From Spartobacteria bacterium LR76 (GTDB lineage: Bacteria; Verrucomicrobiota; Verrucomicrobiia; Chthoniobacterales; Terrimicrobiaceae), in assembly GCA_003054655.1 (NCBI GenBank), contig QAYZ01000015.1:124001-188000 (forward strand): DNA of 64,000 bases, given 5' to 3'. Positions 52,490 to 61,202 of the stretch are shown in pieces. The position numbers and the translations under genes are program-made. Numbering within the stretch: the stretch's first letter is position 1; each line of letters begins with the position of its first letter. The notes beneath the pieces are model-generated. The model worked only from the letters and a program-made list of their open reading frames with translations. It was not told the DNA's origin and did no database searches.

Positions 52490-53463
52490 GCCACAGATTG
52501 GAGAATGATCTCCTCGAGTTTCACGATGTCGGCGGCAAACTTGCGGATGCCGTCGGAGAGTTTGTCGGTCGCCATCGGGTCCTCGTTGAGGAGCCAGCGG
52601 AAGACCTTCTCCGTCACATCGATCTTCTCGATGCTGGAGGCCTTGGCTTCCTCGGGGCTGAGCTTGCGGGCCACCGGATCGGTCGAGTTCTGAAGCTTCT
52701 CGAGCAGGTCGGGGCTGATCGTGAGGAGGTCGCAGCCCGCGAGTTCGAGGATCTCCCCGACGTTGCGGAAACTGGCACCCATCACCTGGGTCTTGTAGCC
52801 AAACTTCTTATAGTAGTTGTAGACGCGCTGGACGGACTGCACGCCCGGGTCCTCCGCCCCGACGTACTCCTTGCCTGTGTGGGCCTTGTAGTAGTCGTAA
52901 ATACGTCCCACGAAGGGAGAAATGAGCGTCACACCAGCATCGGCGCAGGCGATGGCCTGGGGCAGCGAGAAAAGCAGGGTGAGATTGCAGTGAATGCCTT
53001 CCTTTTCACAAACCTCGGCGGCACGAGCGCCTTCCCAGGTGGAGGCGATCTTGATCAGGATGCGCTCACGGGAGATGCCCGCTTTTTCGTAAAGGCCGAT
53101 CAAATAACGCGCCTTTTCCACCGTCGCCTCGACATCGAAGGAAAGACGGGCGTCCACCTCGGTCGACACGCGGCCCGGCACGATCTCAAGGATTTTTGTG
53201 CCGAAGGCAATGAGCAGATCGTCGATGATCTTCTTCGCCAGGGCCTCGCCGCTGAGCGAAGACCCCTTGTTGTCGGCGATGGCCTTTTCAAGCAACGGCT
53301 TGTACTCGGCCTGCTGCACCGCCTTGAAAATCAGGGTCGGATTGGTGGTCGCATCCTGGGGAGAATATTTCTTGATGGATTCAAAATCCCCGGTGTCGGC
53401 GACAACTGTTGTAAACTTCTTGAGTTCGTCGAGTTGAGTGGAGGCGGCGAGAGAGGCGCTCAT
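52486..53463 (-). CDS. tal: Transaldolase
   Basis: A 325-aa cytoplasmic pentose-phosphate enzyme moving dihydroxyacetone units between sugar phosphates. It has the family signatures [12 protein letters not shown] near residue 35, the Schiff-base lysine in [11 protein letters not shown], then [20 protein letters not shown] and GRIYDYYK. The length matches classical TalB-type enzymes. It diverges from the beta-helix gene at 53622. Confidence 0.96.
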   Translation of the reverse strand: MSASLAASTQLDELKKFTTVVADTGDFESIKKYSPQDATTNPTLIFKAVQQAEYKPLLEKAIADNKGSSLSGEALAKKIIDDLLIAFGTKILEIVPGRVSTEVDARLSFDVEATVEKARYLIGLYEKAGISRERILIKIASTWEGARAAEVCEKEGIHCNLTLLFSLPQAIACADAGVTLISPFVGRIYDYYKAHTGKEYVGAEDPGVQSVQRVYNYYKKFGYKTQVMGASFRNVGEILELAGCDLLTISPDLLEKLQNSTDPVARKLSPEEAKASSIEKIDVTEKVFRWLLNEDPMATDKLSDGIRKFAADIVKLEEIILQSVA

Positions 53464-53621
53464 TACGATTTAAGGTTTTAACACGGTGTCGCCTTGATCG
53501 GGGAAAAGCAACTGCGAAATCGCCACGCTTTTTTGGGAAAAAATTGCTCGAAAGATAGAATGGCTTAACGGATTGTTATCGTTCCGTGTGGCATAACTGA
53601 GTAGACGTTCACAGATCCGGC

Positions 53622-55802
53622 ATGTCATCTCCATCCCCATTTCCCCTCCGGCCACCAGCTTTGGCCGGGGTAATCGCAAGGCATGTGCGCTCCTCTCGGG
53701 CTCGCGACATCGCAGTCGACCCTGCCGGGGGGATGTTTGACTCCAAGACCATCCCGGCCGCGATCAAGAAAAGCTCTCCGGACGACGGAGTGCTCGTTCC
53801 CTCCGGCGAGTATGAACTCACCGAGGTCGACAAGTCGCTGCGCATCCAGGCCGTCGAGAATGGAGCGACCCTGCGAGGCCCCATGGTCATCTCCGGCGAT
53901 TTCGTCGTTTTCTCGGGCTTGAAGATTCGTGGCAACGACCAGGCCCCAGCCATTGAAGTCCGCAAAGGCATCGTCGTTTTCGAGGAGTGCCTGATCGAGG
54001 GTGGCATCCGCGTCTGTGAGGGAGCACAGGCCTACTTTAGCGTCTGTCACATCCGGAAGGCCGAGGAGGGTCTTTGCGTCACCGACCAGTCGACTGCCGA
54101 GCTTTTCCGCACTGCCGTTTCCGGCTGCCATGCAGGCGTGGCCGTGCGCCATGGCTCCACCTGCGCCCTCTACGCCAGCCGCATCGAGCAGTGCGCCGCA
54201 AAACCCGGGGCCGATGAACTCGGAGCAGGGATCTTCGCAGAGGCATCGACCGTCTACGCGGAAGGCCTCTCCCTTCGCGGAAACAGCGTCGGGCTTTACC
54301 TGCAGGACTGCCCCGAGGTGCGGCTGCTGAGCACCTGCTTTTCCGAACATCATGCCGCCAGCATCATTTCCGCAGGGCTGGCATCGAGCAAACTGCAACT
54401 CCGCTCCTGCTCTTTCGATAAGCAATCCTCGGCTCGCTGCGGACAGATCAATATCACCGGCGGATCGCTCCTGATGGAGCATTCTCTCGTCCGGCCCGAG
54501 GGAGCCATCGCCCTCACCGCAAACCAGTCCCGGCTTGAGCTGTTTCATTCCCGGCTGGAATCCGCTTCGGAAATCGCCCTCGATGCCCAGATGAGCCACA
54601 TCGAGGCGCTGGACCTTTCCCTCCAGTCCATCGGCAGCGCCGCTCTGTCTGCCTCGGAATGCCGGGGCGTCATCAAGCAGAGTTCATTCACCGGCCAGCC
54701 GCCCGCCACCATTCTTCGCTCGAGTGATCTGCTCCTGGAGGAGTGCAAACTCATCGACTCCAGTGTATCCGACCCCGACACGGTCGAAAAACGCGCCGGT
54801 TCCGCCATGGATGCCCTCATGGAGGCTCTCAATCAAACGGTGAGCCATGAGAACGTCCGGGCTGAACTCGAATGCATCATCCGCCAGGCTCATGCCGCCT
54901 ACCGCCGCGGCCTGCGCGGCTTCCCGATGACCACCCAGAGCTTTCACGCCGCCCTCATCGGCCCCAAGTCCGTGGGCGAGGAAAGCGCGGGAGCCATGCT
55001 GGCCCAGGCGCTGCACGTCTTTAGCATCATCAACAGTCCGGAACTCCACCGCGTCACGATCGACCAACTGCTGGAGGAAGGCGTCGAGGCTTTGCCCAAG
55101 GAAGGCGCATTGCTTCTTAGCGCCCGGGAAGCAACCGGTTTCACCGCCGCCACGACCGCCGCGGTGCGGACTCTCATCGAGAATCTCACCCGTGATCCGG
55201 AGCGCCTCGTGATCATGGAGGGGGAGCGAGAGGAAATCCGCCGGGTGCTCCGCCTCAGCCCGGCCATCCAGCTCGCGTTCTCCAACATTATCAACTTCGC
55301 CTCCTACGGTCCGGTCGAGCTGACCAACCTCTTTACCCAGGCCTGCATCCGCGACGGTATCACGCTGAGTTCCGATGCCGCGCTCACCCTGCTGCTCGCG
55401 TTTCATTTCTATTCCGACCGGATGGATCGGCGCTTCACCTCTGTCGAGGGAGTACTGGCCCTGTATCAGCGTGCCCGGCGGCTTTATCTTGAGCGTTGCG
55501 GCCGCCTGGAGCGCTTCGACTGCGAGATGGAGGCACAGGATCTGGACCTGCCCATGGATAAAGTGCTGCGAAATGCAACCGACCGCATGCCGGCCTTTTC
55601 CTCCTTCTGCCCTTCCTGCTCGAAGGAAAACCCCTGGGTTCACGGGCTGGACCGCACCATGGTGTGCGTGCATTGCGAGAAACCCTATCTCGCCAAGTGG
55701 GGCCTCTGGAGAGAATCCTTCGCCTACCGGCGGCTCAAGGAAGCCGCCCCGCGCATCGAAGGCGGCGCAATTTCCCGTCGCGCGCATCAAACTCATAAGT
55801 AA
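53622..55802 (+). CDS. Beta-helix/degenerate AAA+/zinc-ribbon fusion protein
   Basis: A 726-aa protein with no signal peptide. Residues ~55-385 are a right-handed beta-helix (GGMFDSKTIPAAIKK entry, then many short coils such as VVFEECLIEGGIRVCEGAQA). Residues ~410-640 resemble a CbbX/SpoVK-type AAA+ domain. Its Walker A position reads GPKSVGEESAG without Lys-Thr, and the Walker B position reads GALLLSAREATG instead of VLFIDEA, so nucleotide hydrolysis is unlikely. The C-terminus has a Zn-ribbon pair, CPSC and CVHC. A cytoplasmic scaffold is likely; function unknown. Confidence 0.75.
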   Translation: MSSPSPFPLRPPALAGVIARHVRSSRARDIAVDPAGGMFDSKTIPAAIKKSSPDDGVLVPSGEYELTEVDKSLRIQAVENGATLRGPMVISGDFVVFSGLKIRGNDQAPAIEVRKGIVVFEECLIEGGIRVCEGAQAYFSVCHIRKAEEGLCVTDQSTAELFRTAVSGCHAGVAVRHGSTCALYASRIEQCAAKPGADELGAGIFAEASTVYAEGLSLRGNSVGLYLQDCPEVRLLSTCFSEHHAASIISAGLASSKLQLRSCSFDKQSSARCGQINITGGSLLMEHSLVRPEGAIALTANQSRLELFHSRLESASEIALDAQMSHIEALDLSLQSIGSAALSASECRGVIKQSSFTGQPPATILRSSDLLLEECKLIDSSVSDPDTVEKRAGSAMDALMEALNQTVSHENVRAELECIIRQAHAAYRRGLRGFPMTTQSFHAALIGPKSVGEESAGAMLAQALHVFSIINSPELHRVTIDQLLEEGVEALPKEGALLLSAREATGFTAATTAAVRTLIENLTRDPERLVIMEGEREEIRRVLRLSPAIQLAFSNIINFASYGPVELTNLFTQACIRDGITLSSDAALTLLLAFHFYSDRMDRRFTSVEGVLALYQRARRLYLERCGRLERFDCEMEAQDLDLPMDKVLRNATDRMPAFSSFCPSCSKENPWVHGLDRTMVCVHCEKPYLAKWGLWRESFAYRRLKEAAPRIEGGAISRRAHQTHK

Positions 55803-55811
55803 ACTCCTCGG

Positions 55812-56840
55812 GTGAAGCCGATCGGAGTCCTTTTCCTCATCTCGCTGCTCACCGCGACGGCGGCCCGGGCCGACACCCAGTCTGCGGCGGCGTACTCCGC
55901 CCGCCATGGGGAGTCTTCCCTCCTCGTCTGGCAGGATGGGAGGACAGTGGTCAGCCGGGGAAAGACTTCCTCCGCCGCGCCACCTTCCAACGTCTACAGC
56001 ATCACCAAGACCCTCTGCGCCATGGGCGCGATGGCTGCGATCACCAAGGGATGGCTGAAACTCGACGAACGCGCCAGCGACGCCATCACGGAATGGAAAA
56101 ATGATCCCCGCAAACGAGACATCACCATCCGCCAGCTCCTCGATCAAACCTCGGGGCTGAACCCCGGGTATGAAACCTTCTACCGTCCGAACCTGAAGGA
56201 TAAGCAGGCGGCCGTCGCCAGGCTATCCTCAGTGGCAAAGCCGGGAACGACCTTCGCCTACGGACCAGCCCATTACGAGGCGCTGGAGCTGGTTCTCTGC
56301 CGCAAGCTGAAGCAACCGCCCCTTCCCTGGATCAACTCGGTGCTCCTCCAGCCCCTCGGCATTCCCACCGCCGGATGGCGGCGCGACCGCGAGGGCACTC
56401 CGTACTTTTCCGCCGGGGCCCACGCCTGCGCCACGCAACTCCTCGCCGTCGGACAAGTCGTGCGCAAGGAGGGCTGGCGCTGGATTTTCCCGATCTTCTC
56501 GTCTCCGGTTTTCCGGGAGGCGGTTCAAGGTTCCGACGCCAATCCGGCCTATGGCGGAGGTCTTTGGAACAACTCGCGCGCGTCGCAAAAAGACGCCGTC
56601 TCGCGCGACGTCGAAGAGGCGATTACCGCCGGACTTGGCCAGCAGGACTGGCAGCGCACCTGCCTTTCCCGCGAAGCCCCGTCCGACCTGCTCGCGATGG
56701 TCGGCTCCTATGGTCAGAGGGTCTACATCGTCCCATCCCAACGCCTCGTCATCGTGCGACAGGGCCGGGAATCCGGCTTCCGCGATCCAGACTTTCTCGC
56801 CGCCTACTTCCGCTCGCCGGGAAAGACAGCGAAGAACTAG
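55812..56840 (+). CDS. Exported serine hydrolase, beta-lactamase/class C-like family
   Basis: A 342-aa protein from GTG 55812 with a signal peptide (GVLFLISLLTATAARADT). The SxxK motif is VYSITKTLCAMGAMAA, followed by ITIRQLLDQTSGLNPGY, typical of the penicillin-binding/beta-lactamase-like group. The second motif reads YGPAHYE, weaker than YxN. It probably acts on peptides or esters in the envelope; it is not an obvious antibiotic-resistance enzyme. It overlaps the convergent hscA stop within CTAG. Confidence 0.8.
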   Translation: MKPIGVLFLISLLTATAARADTQSAAAYSARHGESSLLVWQDGRTVVSRGKTSSAAPPSNVYSITKTLCAMGAMAAITKGWLKLDERASDAITEWKNDPRKRDITIRQLLDQTSGLNPGYETFYRPNLKDKQAAVARLSSVAKPGTTFAYGPAHYEALELVLCRKLKQPPLPWINSVLLQPLGIPTAGWRRDREGTPYFSAGAHACATQLLAVGQVVRKEGWRWIFPIFSSPVFREAVQGSDANPAYGGGLWNNSRASQKDAVSRDVEEAITAGLGQQDWQRTCLSREAPSDLLAMVGSYGQRVYIVPSQRLVIVRQGRESGFRDPDFLAAYFRSPGKTAKN

Positions 56841-58474
56841 CTCCCCATCGCCAGCTCGATCAACTGTGCGGCCAGCGGTTCGGTCAACCGGTCGAGATCG
56901 GCCAGCGCGGTCTTGAGCCTGGAAAGCGACTTCTCCGCTTTCGCGCTGCGTACCGCCTCAGCAGCGACCAGGATCGCGTTGCGGTCGTTCTCGGCCACCT
57001 TGTCACCAAGAGCCTGCAAGGCCTTGTCCACCGCCGGGAGCATCTCGTCGGCCTTGATCGTGGCCTCGGTAAAGACGCGCTCATCCATGTCCTCAAAGGC
57101 ATGCTCGAGGGAATCCTCCAGCATCTTTTCCACTGCCTCGTCGCTCACCTCGACCGCGCTCTCGATCGCGACCTTGGTATCGACTCCTGAGGCGATATCG
57201 CGGGCGAGGACATGCAGCAGTCCATTGGCATCGATCTCAAACTGCACTCCCACCCTCGCCTGACCGCGCGGGGCGGGAGCAAAGGAAACGACAAACTCTC
57301 CGAGCTTCCAGTTATCCCTCGCCATCTCGCGCTCGCCCTGGAGCACGGTGATGCGCATGGAGGTCTGGTTGGCGGCGGCATTGGCAAACATTTCCCCGGC
57401 GCGGCAAGGGATGGTGGTATTGCGCGGGATCAGGACATTCATCAGCCCGCCAAAGGTCTCGATGCCGAGGGAAAGCGGCGTCACATCGAGCAGGGTAACA
57501 TTTTGCACCGAGCCGGAAAGAATGCCGGCCTGAATCGCCGCACCGAGCGCCACCGCCTCGTCGGGATGCTGCGTAACGTTCGGCTCCTTCCCGAAAACCT
57601 CGCGCACAAACTCGCGCACCAGCGCCATGCGGGTGGACCCGCCGACGAGGATCACCTCGTCAAGCTGCCCAACCTCGACCTTCGCATCGTGCAGCGAACG
57701 GAGACAATGGAGCCGGGTTCTCTCAAGAATCGGACGGCATACCGCCTCGATTTCCGGACCGCCCACGCGCTTTCGCTCCTCGGCCTCAGCCGGGGAAATG
57801 CCAAATCTCTCCGCAATCGCATGGTCAAAATCATCGCCGCCGAGCCGGGTGTCGCCGTTCGTGGACAGCACCTGAAAAACCCCGCCCGATAGCTCCAGCA
57901 CCGAAATATCAAACGTGCCGCCTCCGAGGTCATAAACCGCCACGCGCGACTTTTCACCCAGCCGGTCCAAGCCGTACGCGAGTGCTGCTGCCGTAGGCTC
58001 TGCGAGCAGGCGCTCGACTTCGAATCCCGCCAGCTCCCCAGCCCGCTTGGTGGCGCTGCGCTGGGCATCGTTGAAGTAGGCGGGCACCGTAATGACAGCC
58101 TTCGTCACCGGACCGCCCAGGGCACACTCGGCCTGCACCTTGAGCTTGCGCAGGATGAAGGCAGAAATCTCCTCCGGGCTGAGAATACGGGAACCCACCT
58201 GAATCCTCACCGGCTCGCCCGGTCTCCCCACCACCGGCAATGTCGTATCGACCTCGCCGATGCGCGCGCCCATCAGGCGCTTGATGGAAAGTATCCCGTC
58301 ATCGCGATGATCGAGTGCCTCCCAGCCCACCACAGGATCCGCTGCCTCTTCCGGGAAATACAACGCCGACGGCGTGAGGCGGCGTCCCTCTTCATCGGCA
58401 AAAAGCACGGGAAAACCGGCGTCCATCGCGCCGATGAGAGAATTTGTCGTTCCGAGGTCGATTCCTACGATCAT
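56837..58474 (-). CDS. hscA: Fe-S assembly chaperone HscA (Hsp70), shortened
   Basis: A 545-aa Hsp70. It has the ATP-site motifs IVGIDLGTTNS, VYDLGGGTFDIS and ILVGGSTR, and a substrate-binding domain from about residue 310 (LLDVTPLSLGIETFGGLM). Between GGDDFDH and LERTRLHCLRSLHDA only ~35 residues occur where ~110 are usual, so most of subdomain IIB is absent; E. coli HscA has 616 aa. ATG 58474 (MIVGIDLGTTNS) is preferred over GTG 58486. Upstream hscB and iscA make HscA more likely than DnaK. Confidence 0.88.
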   Translation of the reverse strand: MIVGIDLGTTNSLIGAMDAGFPVLFADEEGRRLTPSALYFPEEAADPVVGWEALDHRDDGILSIKRLMGARIGEVDTTLPVVGRPGEPVRIQVGSRILSPEEISAFILRKLKVQAECALGGPVTKAVITVPAYFNDAQRSATKRAGELAGFEVERLLAEPTAAALAYGLDRLGEKSRVAVYDLGGGTFDISVLELSGGVFQVLSTNGDTRLGGDDFDHAIAERFGISPAEAEERKRVGGPEIEAVCRPILERTRLHCLRSLHDAKVEVGQLDEVILVGGSTRMALVREFVREVFGKEPNVTQHPDEAVALGAAIQAGILSGSVQNVTLLDVTPLSLGIETFGGLMNVLIPRNTTIPCRAGEMFANAAANQTSMRITVLQGEREMARDNWKLGEFVVSFAPAPRGQARVGVQFEIDANGLLHVLARDIASGVDTKVAIESAVEVSDEAVEKMLEDSLEHAFEDMDERVFTEATIKADEMLPAVDKALQALGDKVAENDRNAILVAAEAVRSAKAEKSLSRLKTALADLDRLTEPLAAQLIELAMGS

Positions 58475-58498
58475 GGTCACCCGCACGCTACGTGCCGC

Positions 58499-59062
58499 TC
58501 AGCCGTGCGCGAGCTTAAATTCCGCCTCGCGCAGTTGCGACTCCCACTTTCCGATAAAGGCATAATCGCTCGCCAGACCCGCAAGCTCGCCGGGTTCCAC
58601 CGCAGGCCAGCGCGCATCCAGATCGCGCAAACGCGTATCGAACCGTGCGCGGGACTCCGCAATAGCCTCCAGCGCCAGCGTCACCTTCGCCGCAGCAGCG
58701 CGGCATTCCGCCATACTGACCGCCCGGGCGAGGGCCGAGGTCGCGGAAGCTCTTCCTTGCAGCGCCGCATTCGCCGCCTGCATCGTCCCGCCCACCAGCA
58801 GGAAAATCTCCGGCGATCCCAGCCTGCCAGCCAGAGCATCGTCACCCGCCAGCAGACGCAGACGAGCCGAGGGATCGCTCAACACGCGATACGCCTCCTG
58901 GAGTTCCGCAAACCGCCCGGCATCGCCGACACCGGAGTCCGGATGAGCGGCGGCGGATGCGCGCAGATAGCGTTCCTTGAGTTCGGCCTCGTCGGGAATC
59001 GGGCGCGCCGTGATGCCAAACAGGGAAAAGGCGTCCGTCACGCCGAGAAACTCTCGCCGCAC
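58499..59062 (-). CDS. hscB: Fe-S assembly co-chaperone HscB (J-domain protein)
   Basis: A 187-aa protein. The N-terminal J domain (TDAFSLFGITARPIPDEAEL; AAHPDSG with HPD; FAELQEAYRVLSDPSARLRL) is followed by a C-terminal helical domain as in HscB, which delivers the IscU scaffold to HscA and stimulates its ATPase. It overlaps iscA by 25 bases and lies 24 bases before the hscA ATG. No iscU or iscS is in the window. Confidence 0.85.
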   Translation of the reverse strand: MRREFLGVTDAFSLFGITARPIPDEAELKERYLRASAAAHPDSGVGDAGRFAELQEAYRVLSDPSARLRLLAGDDALAGRLGSPEIFLLVGGTMQAANAALQGRASATSALARAVSMAECRAAAAKVTLALEAIAESRARFDTRLRDLDARWPAVEPGELAGLASDYAFIGKWESQLREAEFKLAHG

Positions 59063-59403
59063 GAGCAGTGCGCCACGGCGTTGGGATTCGTCACCTTGAA
59101 GCCGCCCTTTTGCAGATCGTCGCTGTAGTCGAGCTCCGATCCACTGACGAAGAGCGCGCTCTTCGGATCAACCACCACGCGCACAGCGTTGGACTCGACC
59201 ATGATGTCGCGATTCGCCGGGCCGTCGACGAGATCCATCTTGTATTGCAACCCCGAGCAGCCCCCGCCGATCACCGCCACGCGCAGCGCCCCACCCGGTC
59301 GCCCCTGGCGCTCGAGCAAAGACCGCAGCTTCGAGCTGGCTCCATCCAGCACGCGAATGAGCTTCTCGTTTCCGATGCGATATTTGACCTCGGTTGTCTC
59401 CAC
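59038..59403 (-). CDS. iscA: A-type iron-sulfur carrier protein (IscA/ErpA-like)
   Basis: A 121-aa protein. The three conserved cysteines are present: GGGCSGLQYKM and the C-terminal CSCGESF. RVVVDPKSALFVSGSELDYS is the standard middle segment. It carries nascent Fe-S clusters to target proteins. It is first in iscA-hscB-hscA, divergent from the AraC gene, and the end overlaps hscB. IscA and ErpA cannot be told apart here. Confidence 0.9.
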   Translation of the reverse strand: METTEVKYRIGNEKLIRVLDGASSKLRSLLERQGRPGGALRVAVIGGGCSGLQYKMDLVDGPANRDIMVESNAVRVVVDPKSALFVSGSELDYSDDLQKGGFKVTNPNAVAHCSCGESFSA

Positions 59404-59460
59404 GCGCGCAATATGGGGGCGAATTCTTTTCCCCGCAAGATCACTTCCAGCTTGCTATAC

Positions 59461-59475
59461 TGAGACTCATTCTCA
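59461..59475 (+). promoter_or_regulatory. Fur-box-like site before the AraC regulator
   Basis: TGAGACTCATTCTCA matches the 7-1-7 Fur core TGANAATNATTNTCA with one mismatch. A TATACT -10-like element (59456-59461) touches it, and ATG 59488 lies 12 bases downstream. Iron-dependent repression of the regulator is expected. Confidence 0.65.
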
Positions 59476-59487
59476 TTATTTATCGCC

Positions 59488-60417
59488 ATGTCCGCACCAT
59501 CCACTTTCCTAGAAAGCCCGGCCTGGGAGGGTATTCAGGGCGAGTGGAGACGGATCTATGGCAGCTTCCAGGAGGGACTGAGCATCGAATGGCACGATTT
59601 TGAGTGCGCCACGACGCTCGACTGGTCGCGCAGCTTTCACCCCGACAGTCTGGAAATCTGCATCAACCTCGCCGGATGCGGCACCCTGCGCACGAGTCCG
59701 TCCCGCACGCACGTGATCAATCCCCAGACGGTCGCCCACTACAGCGTGGGCAGCGAGGGGCTGGCGGCGGATCGCCACGCGGGCCAGAAGCACCGATTTT
59801 TCACCATCGAGATTTCCCGCCCCTGGCTCAACCAGGCCATCACGGGTTTCGAGGACCATCTCAACCGGGAAACGCTCACCTTTCTCAGCGGCAACCTGAA
59901 GCCATCACAGCAAACGCGGAGCGTGCCGCTCGACCAGCGACTGAAACGCACGACAGAGGAACTCCTCCATCCGCCGATTCCCGAGCCAATCAACTCCCTT
60001 TGGTTCCGCGCCAAAGCGCTCGAGATCGTCTCCCACGTCCTGATCGACACGACGAGCGAGCTCTTTTGCCAGCGACACAAGCGCGTCGCCCTCGATCGTG
60101 TCGAGCGGGTGAAGCAAGCCCTCGCCCGCGACCTGGAGCATCCCCCCACCCTCGGCGAACTCGCCAAGGAGGTCGGCTGCAGTTCGTTTTACCTCAGCCG
60201 CATCTTCTCGGAGCAGACCGGGATGACCATCTCGCGCTATCTGCGCAACCTCCGCCTCGAAAGAGCCGCCGAGCTGCTGCGCAAGGGCGAATGCAATGTC
60301 ACAGAGGCGGCCTTTACCGTCGGCTATTCCAGCCTCAGCCATTTCTCGAAGGCTTTCGCCGAGATGTTCGGCTCCTGCCCGTGTGTCTTCCCTCTTCAGG
60401 GAAAGAAAAAAGGCTAG
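59488..60417 (+). CDS. AraC-family regulator, probable iron/haem-uptake activator
   Basis: A 309-aa protein. The N-terminal ligand region (residues ~1-190) resembles that of PchR-like AraC proteins. The C-terminal DNA-binding domain holds TLGELAKEVGCSSFYLSRIF and NVTEAAFTVGYSSLSHFSKA followed by FAEMFGSCP. It is preceded by a Fur-box-like site and converges on hmuV, sharing CTAG. By analogy with PchR-type proteins it may activate haem or siderophore genes when the ligand is present. Confidence 0.82.
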   Translation: MSAPSTFLESPAWEGIQGEWRRIYGSFQEGLSIEWHDFECATTLDWSRSFHPDSLEICINLAGCGTLRTSPSRTHVINPQTVAHYSVGSEGLAADRHAGQKHRFFTIEISRPWLNQAITGFEDHLNRETLTFLSGNLKPSQQTRSVPLDQRLKRTTEELLHPPIPEPINSLWFRAKALEIVSHVLIDTTSELFCQRHKRVALDRVERVKQALARDLEHPPTLGELAKEVGCSSFYLSRIFSEQTGMTISRYLRNLRLERAAELLRKGECNVTEAAFTVGYSSLSHFSKAFAEMFGSCPCVFPLQGKKKG

Positions 60418-61202
60418 CGGGGAGGCAACTCCACGAAAACCGCCGGGGCTTCGCAAAGCGGGTTTTTCGTGATACGAGCGCGCACGGAGAAAACCTCGCC
60501 GATACGGTCAGCCGTCATCACCTCAGTCGGAGCGCCTTCCGCCACGATAGCGCCTTGTTTCATGAGAAGGACATGATCGGCGTATTGCGCAGCGAGATTC
60601 AGGTCGTGAAGCACCACCAGCACCGTAACGCCGCGCCGCGCCATATTCCGGGCCACCTGCAAGGCTCCATGCTGGTGCGCGGGATCGAGATTGGAAATCG
60701 GCTCGTCGAGCATGAGGCAGCGTCCGTCGCTCACGGGCTTCCAGCCGATCTGGAGCAGCACCCGGGCAAACTGCACGCGCTGCAGCTCGCCGCCCGAGAG
60801 CGTCGTCACCACGCGGTCCGCCAAATGTTCGCTATCCGTCATGCGTAGCGCCTCGCGGGCCAGCGCCTCCTGGGAACCCGCATCGCCGTAGGGCGAGCGT
60901 CCCAGCAGCACGACTTCCAGCGCCGTGAAATCAAAGGGGACAGCGGATTGCTGCGGGAGCACGGCACGGTATTTCGCCAGATCGCGAGCGTTCCACTCCG
61001 CCAGCGGCTTGCCCGCGAAGAAGATCGTCCCGGTAGTCGGCTTGAGCTGGCCACAGAGCAGCTTGAGCAGCGTGGATTTGCCCGCGCCGTTCGGCCCGAG
61101 GATCGCGGTGAATTCCCCCGGACGCACCCGCAGGTTCAGGCTCCGCACCAACTCACGCTCGCGAACTCGAAAAGAAAGCTGCCTCGCCTCGATCATGACC
61201 AA
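60414..61202 (-). CDS. hmuV: Hemin ABC transporter ATP-binding protein HmuV
   Basis: A 262-aa protein. Walker A ILGPNGAGKSTLLKLL, Q-loop LPQQSAVPF, signature TLSGGELQRVQFARVLLQ, Walker B CLMLDEPISNLD and H-loop VVLHDLNLAAQYADH. It powers haem import across the inner membrane with HmuU. Start 61202 (or Met3 at 61196) overlaps the hmuU end. It is last of hmuSTUV, convergent with the AraC gene. Confidence 0.94.
   Translation of the reverse strand: MVMIEARQLSFRVRERELVRSLNLRVRPGEFTAILGPNGAGKSTLLKLLCGQLKPTTGTIFFAGKPLAEWNARDLAKYRAVLPQQSAVPFDFTALEVVLLGRSPYGDAGSQEALAREALRMTDSEHLADRVVTTLSGGELQRVQFARVLLQIGWKPVSDGRCLMLDEPISNLDPAHQHGALQVARNMARRGVTVLVVLHDLNLAAQYADHVLLMKQGAIVAEGAPTEVMTADRIGEVFSVRARITKNPLCEAPAVFVELPPR

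Noticed and set aside
55812-56840. True antibiotic beta-lactamase
   Set aside because: The SxxK motif is present, but the second motif is weak and similar exported hydrolases usually act on other substrates; only the broad family is supported.
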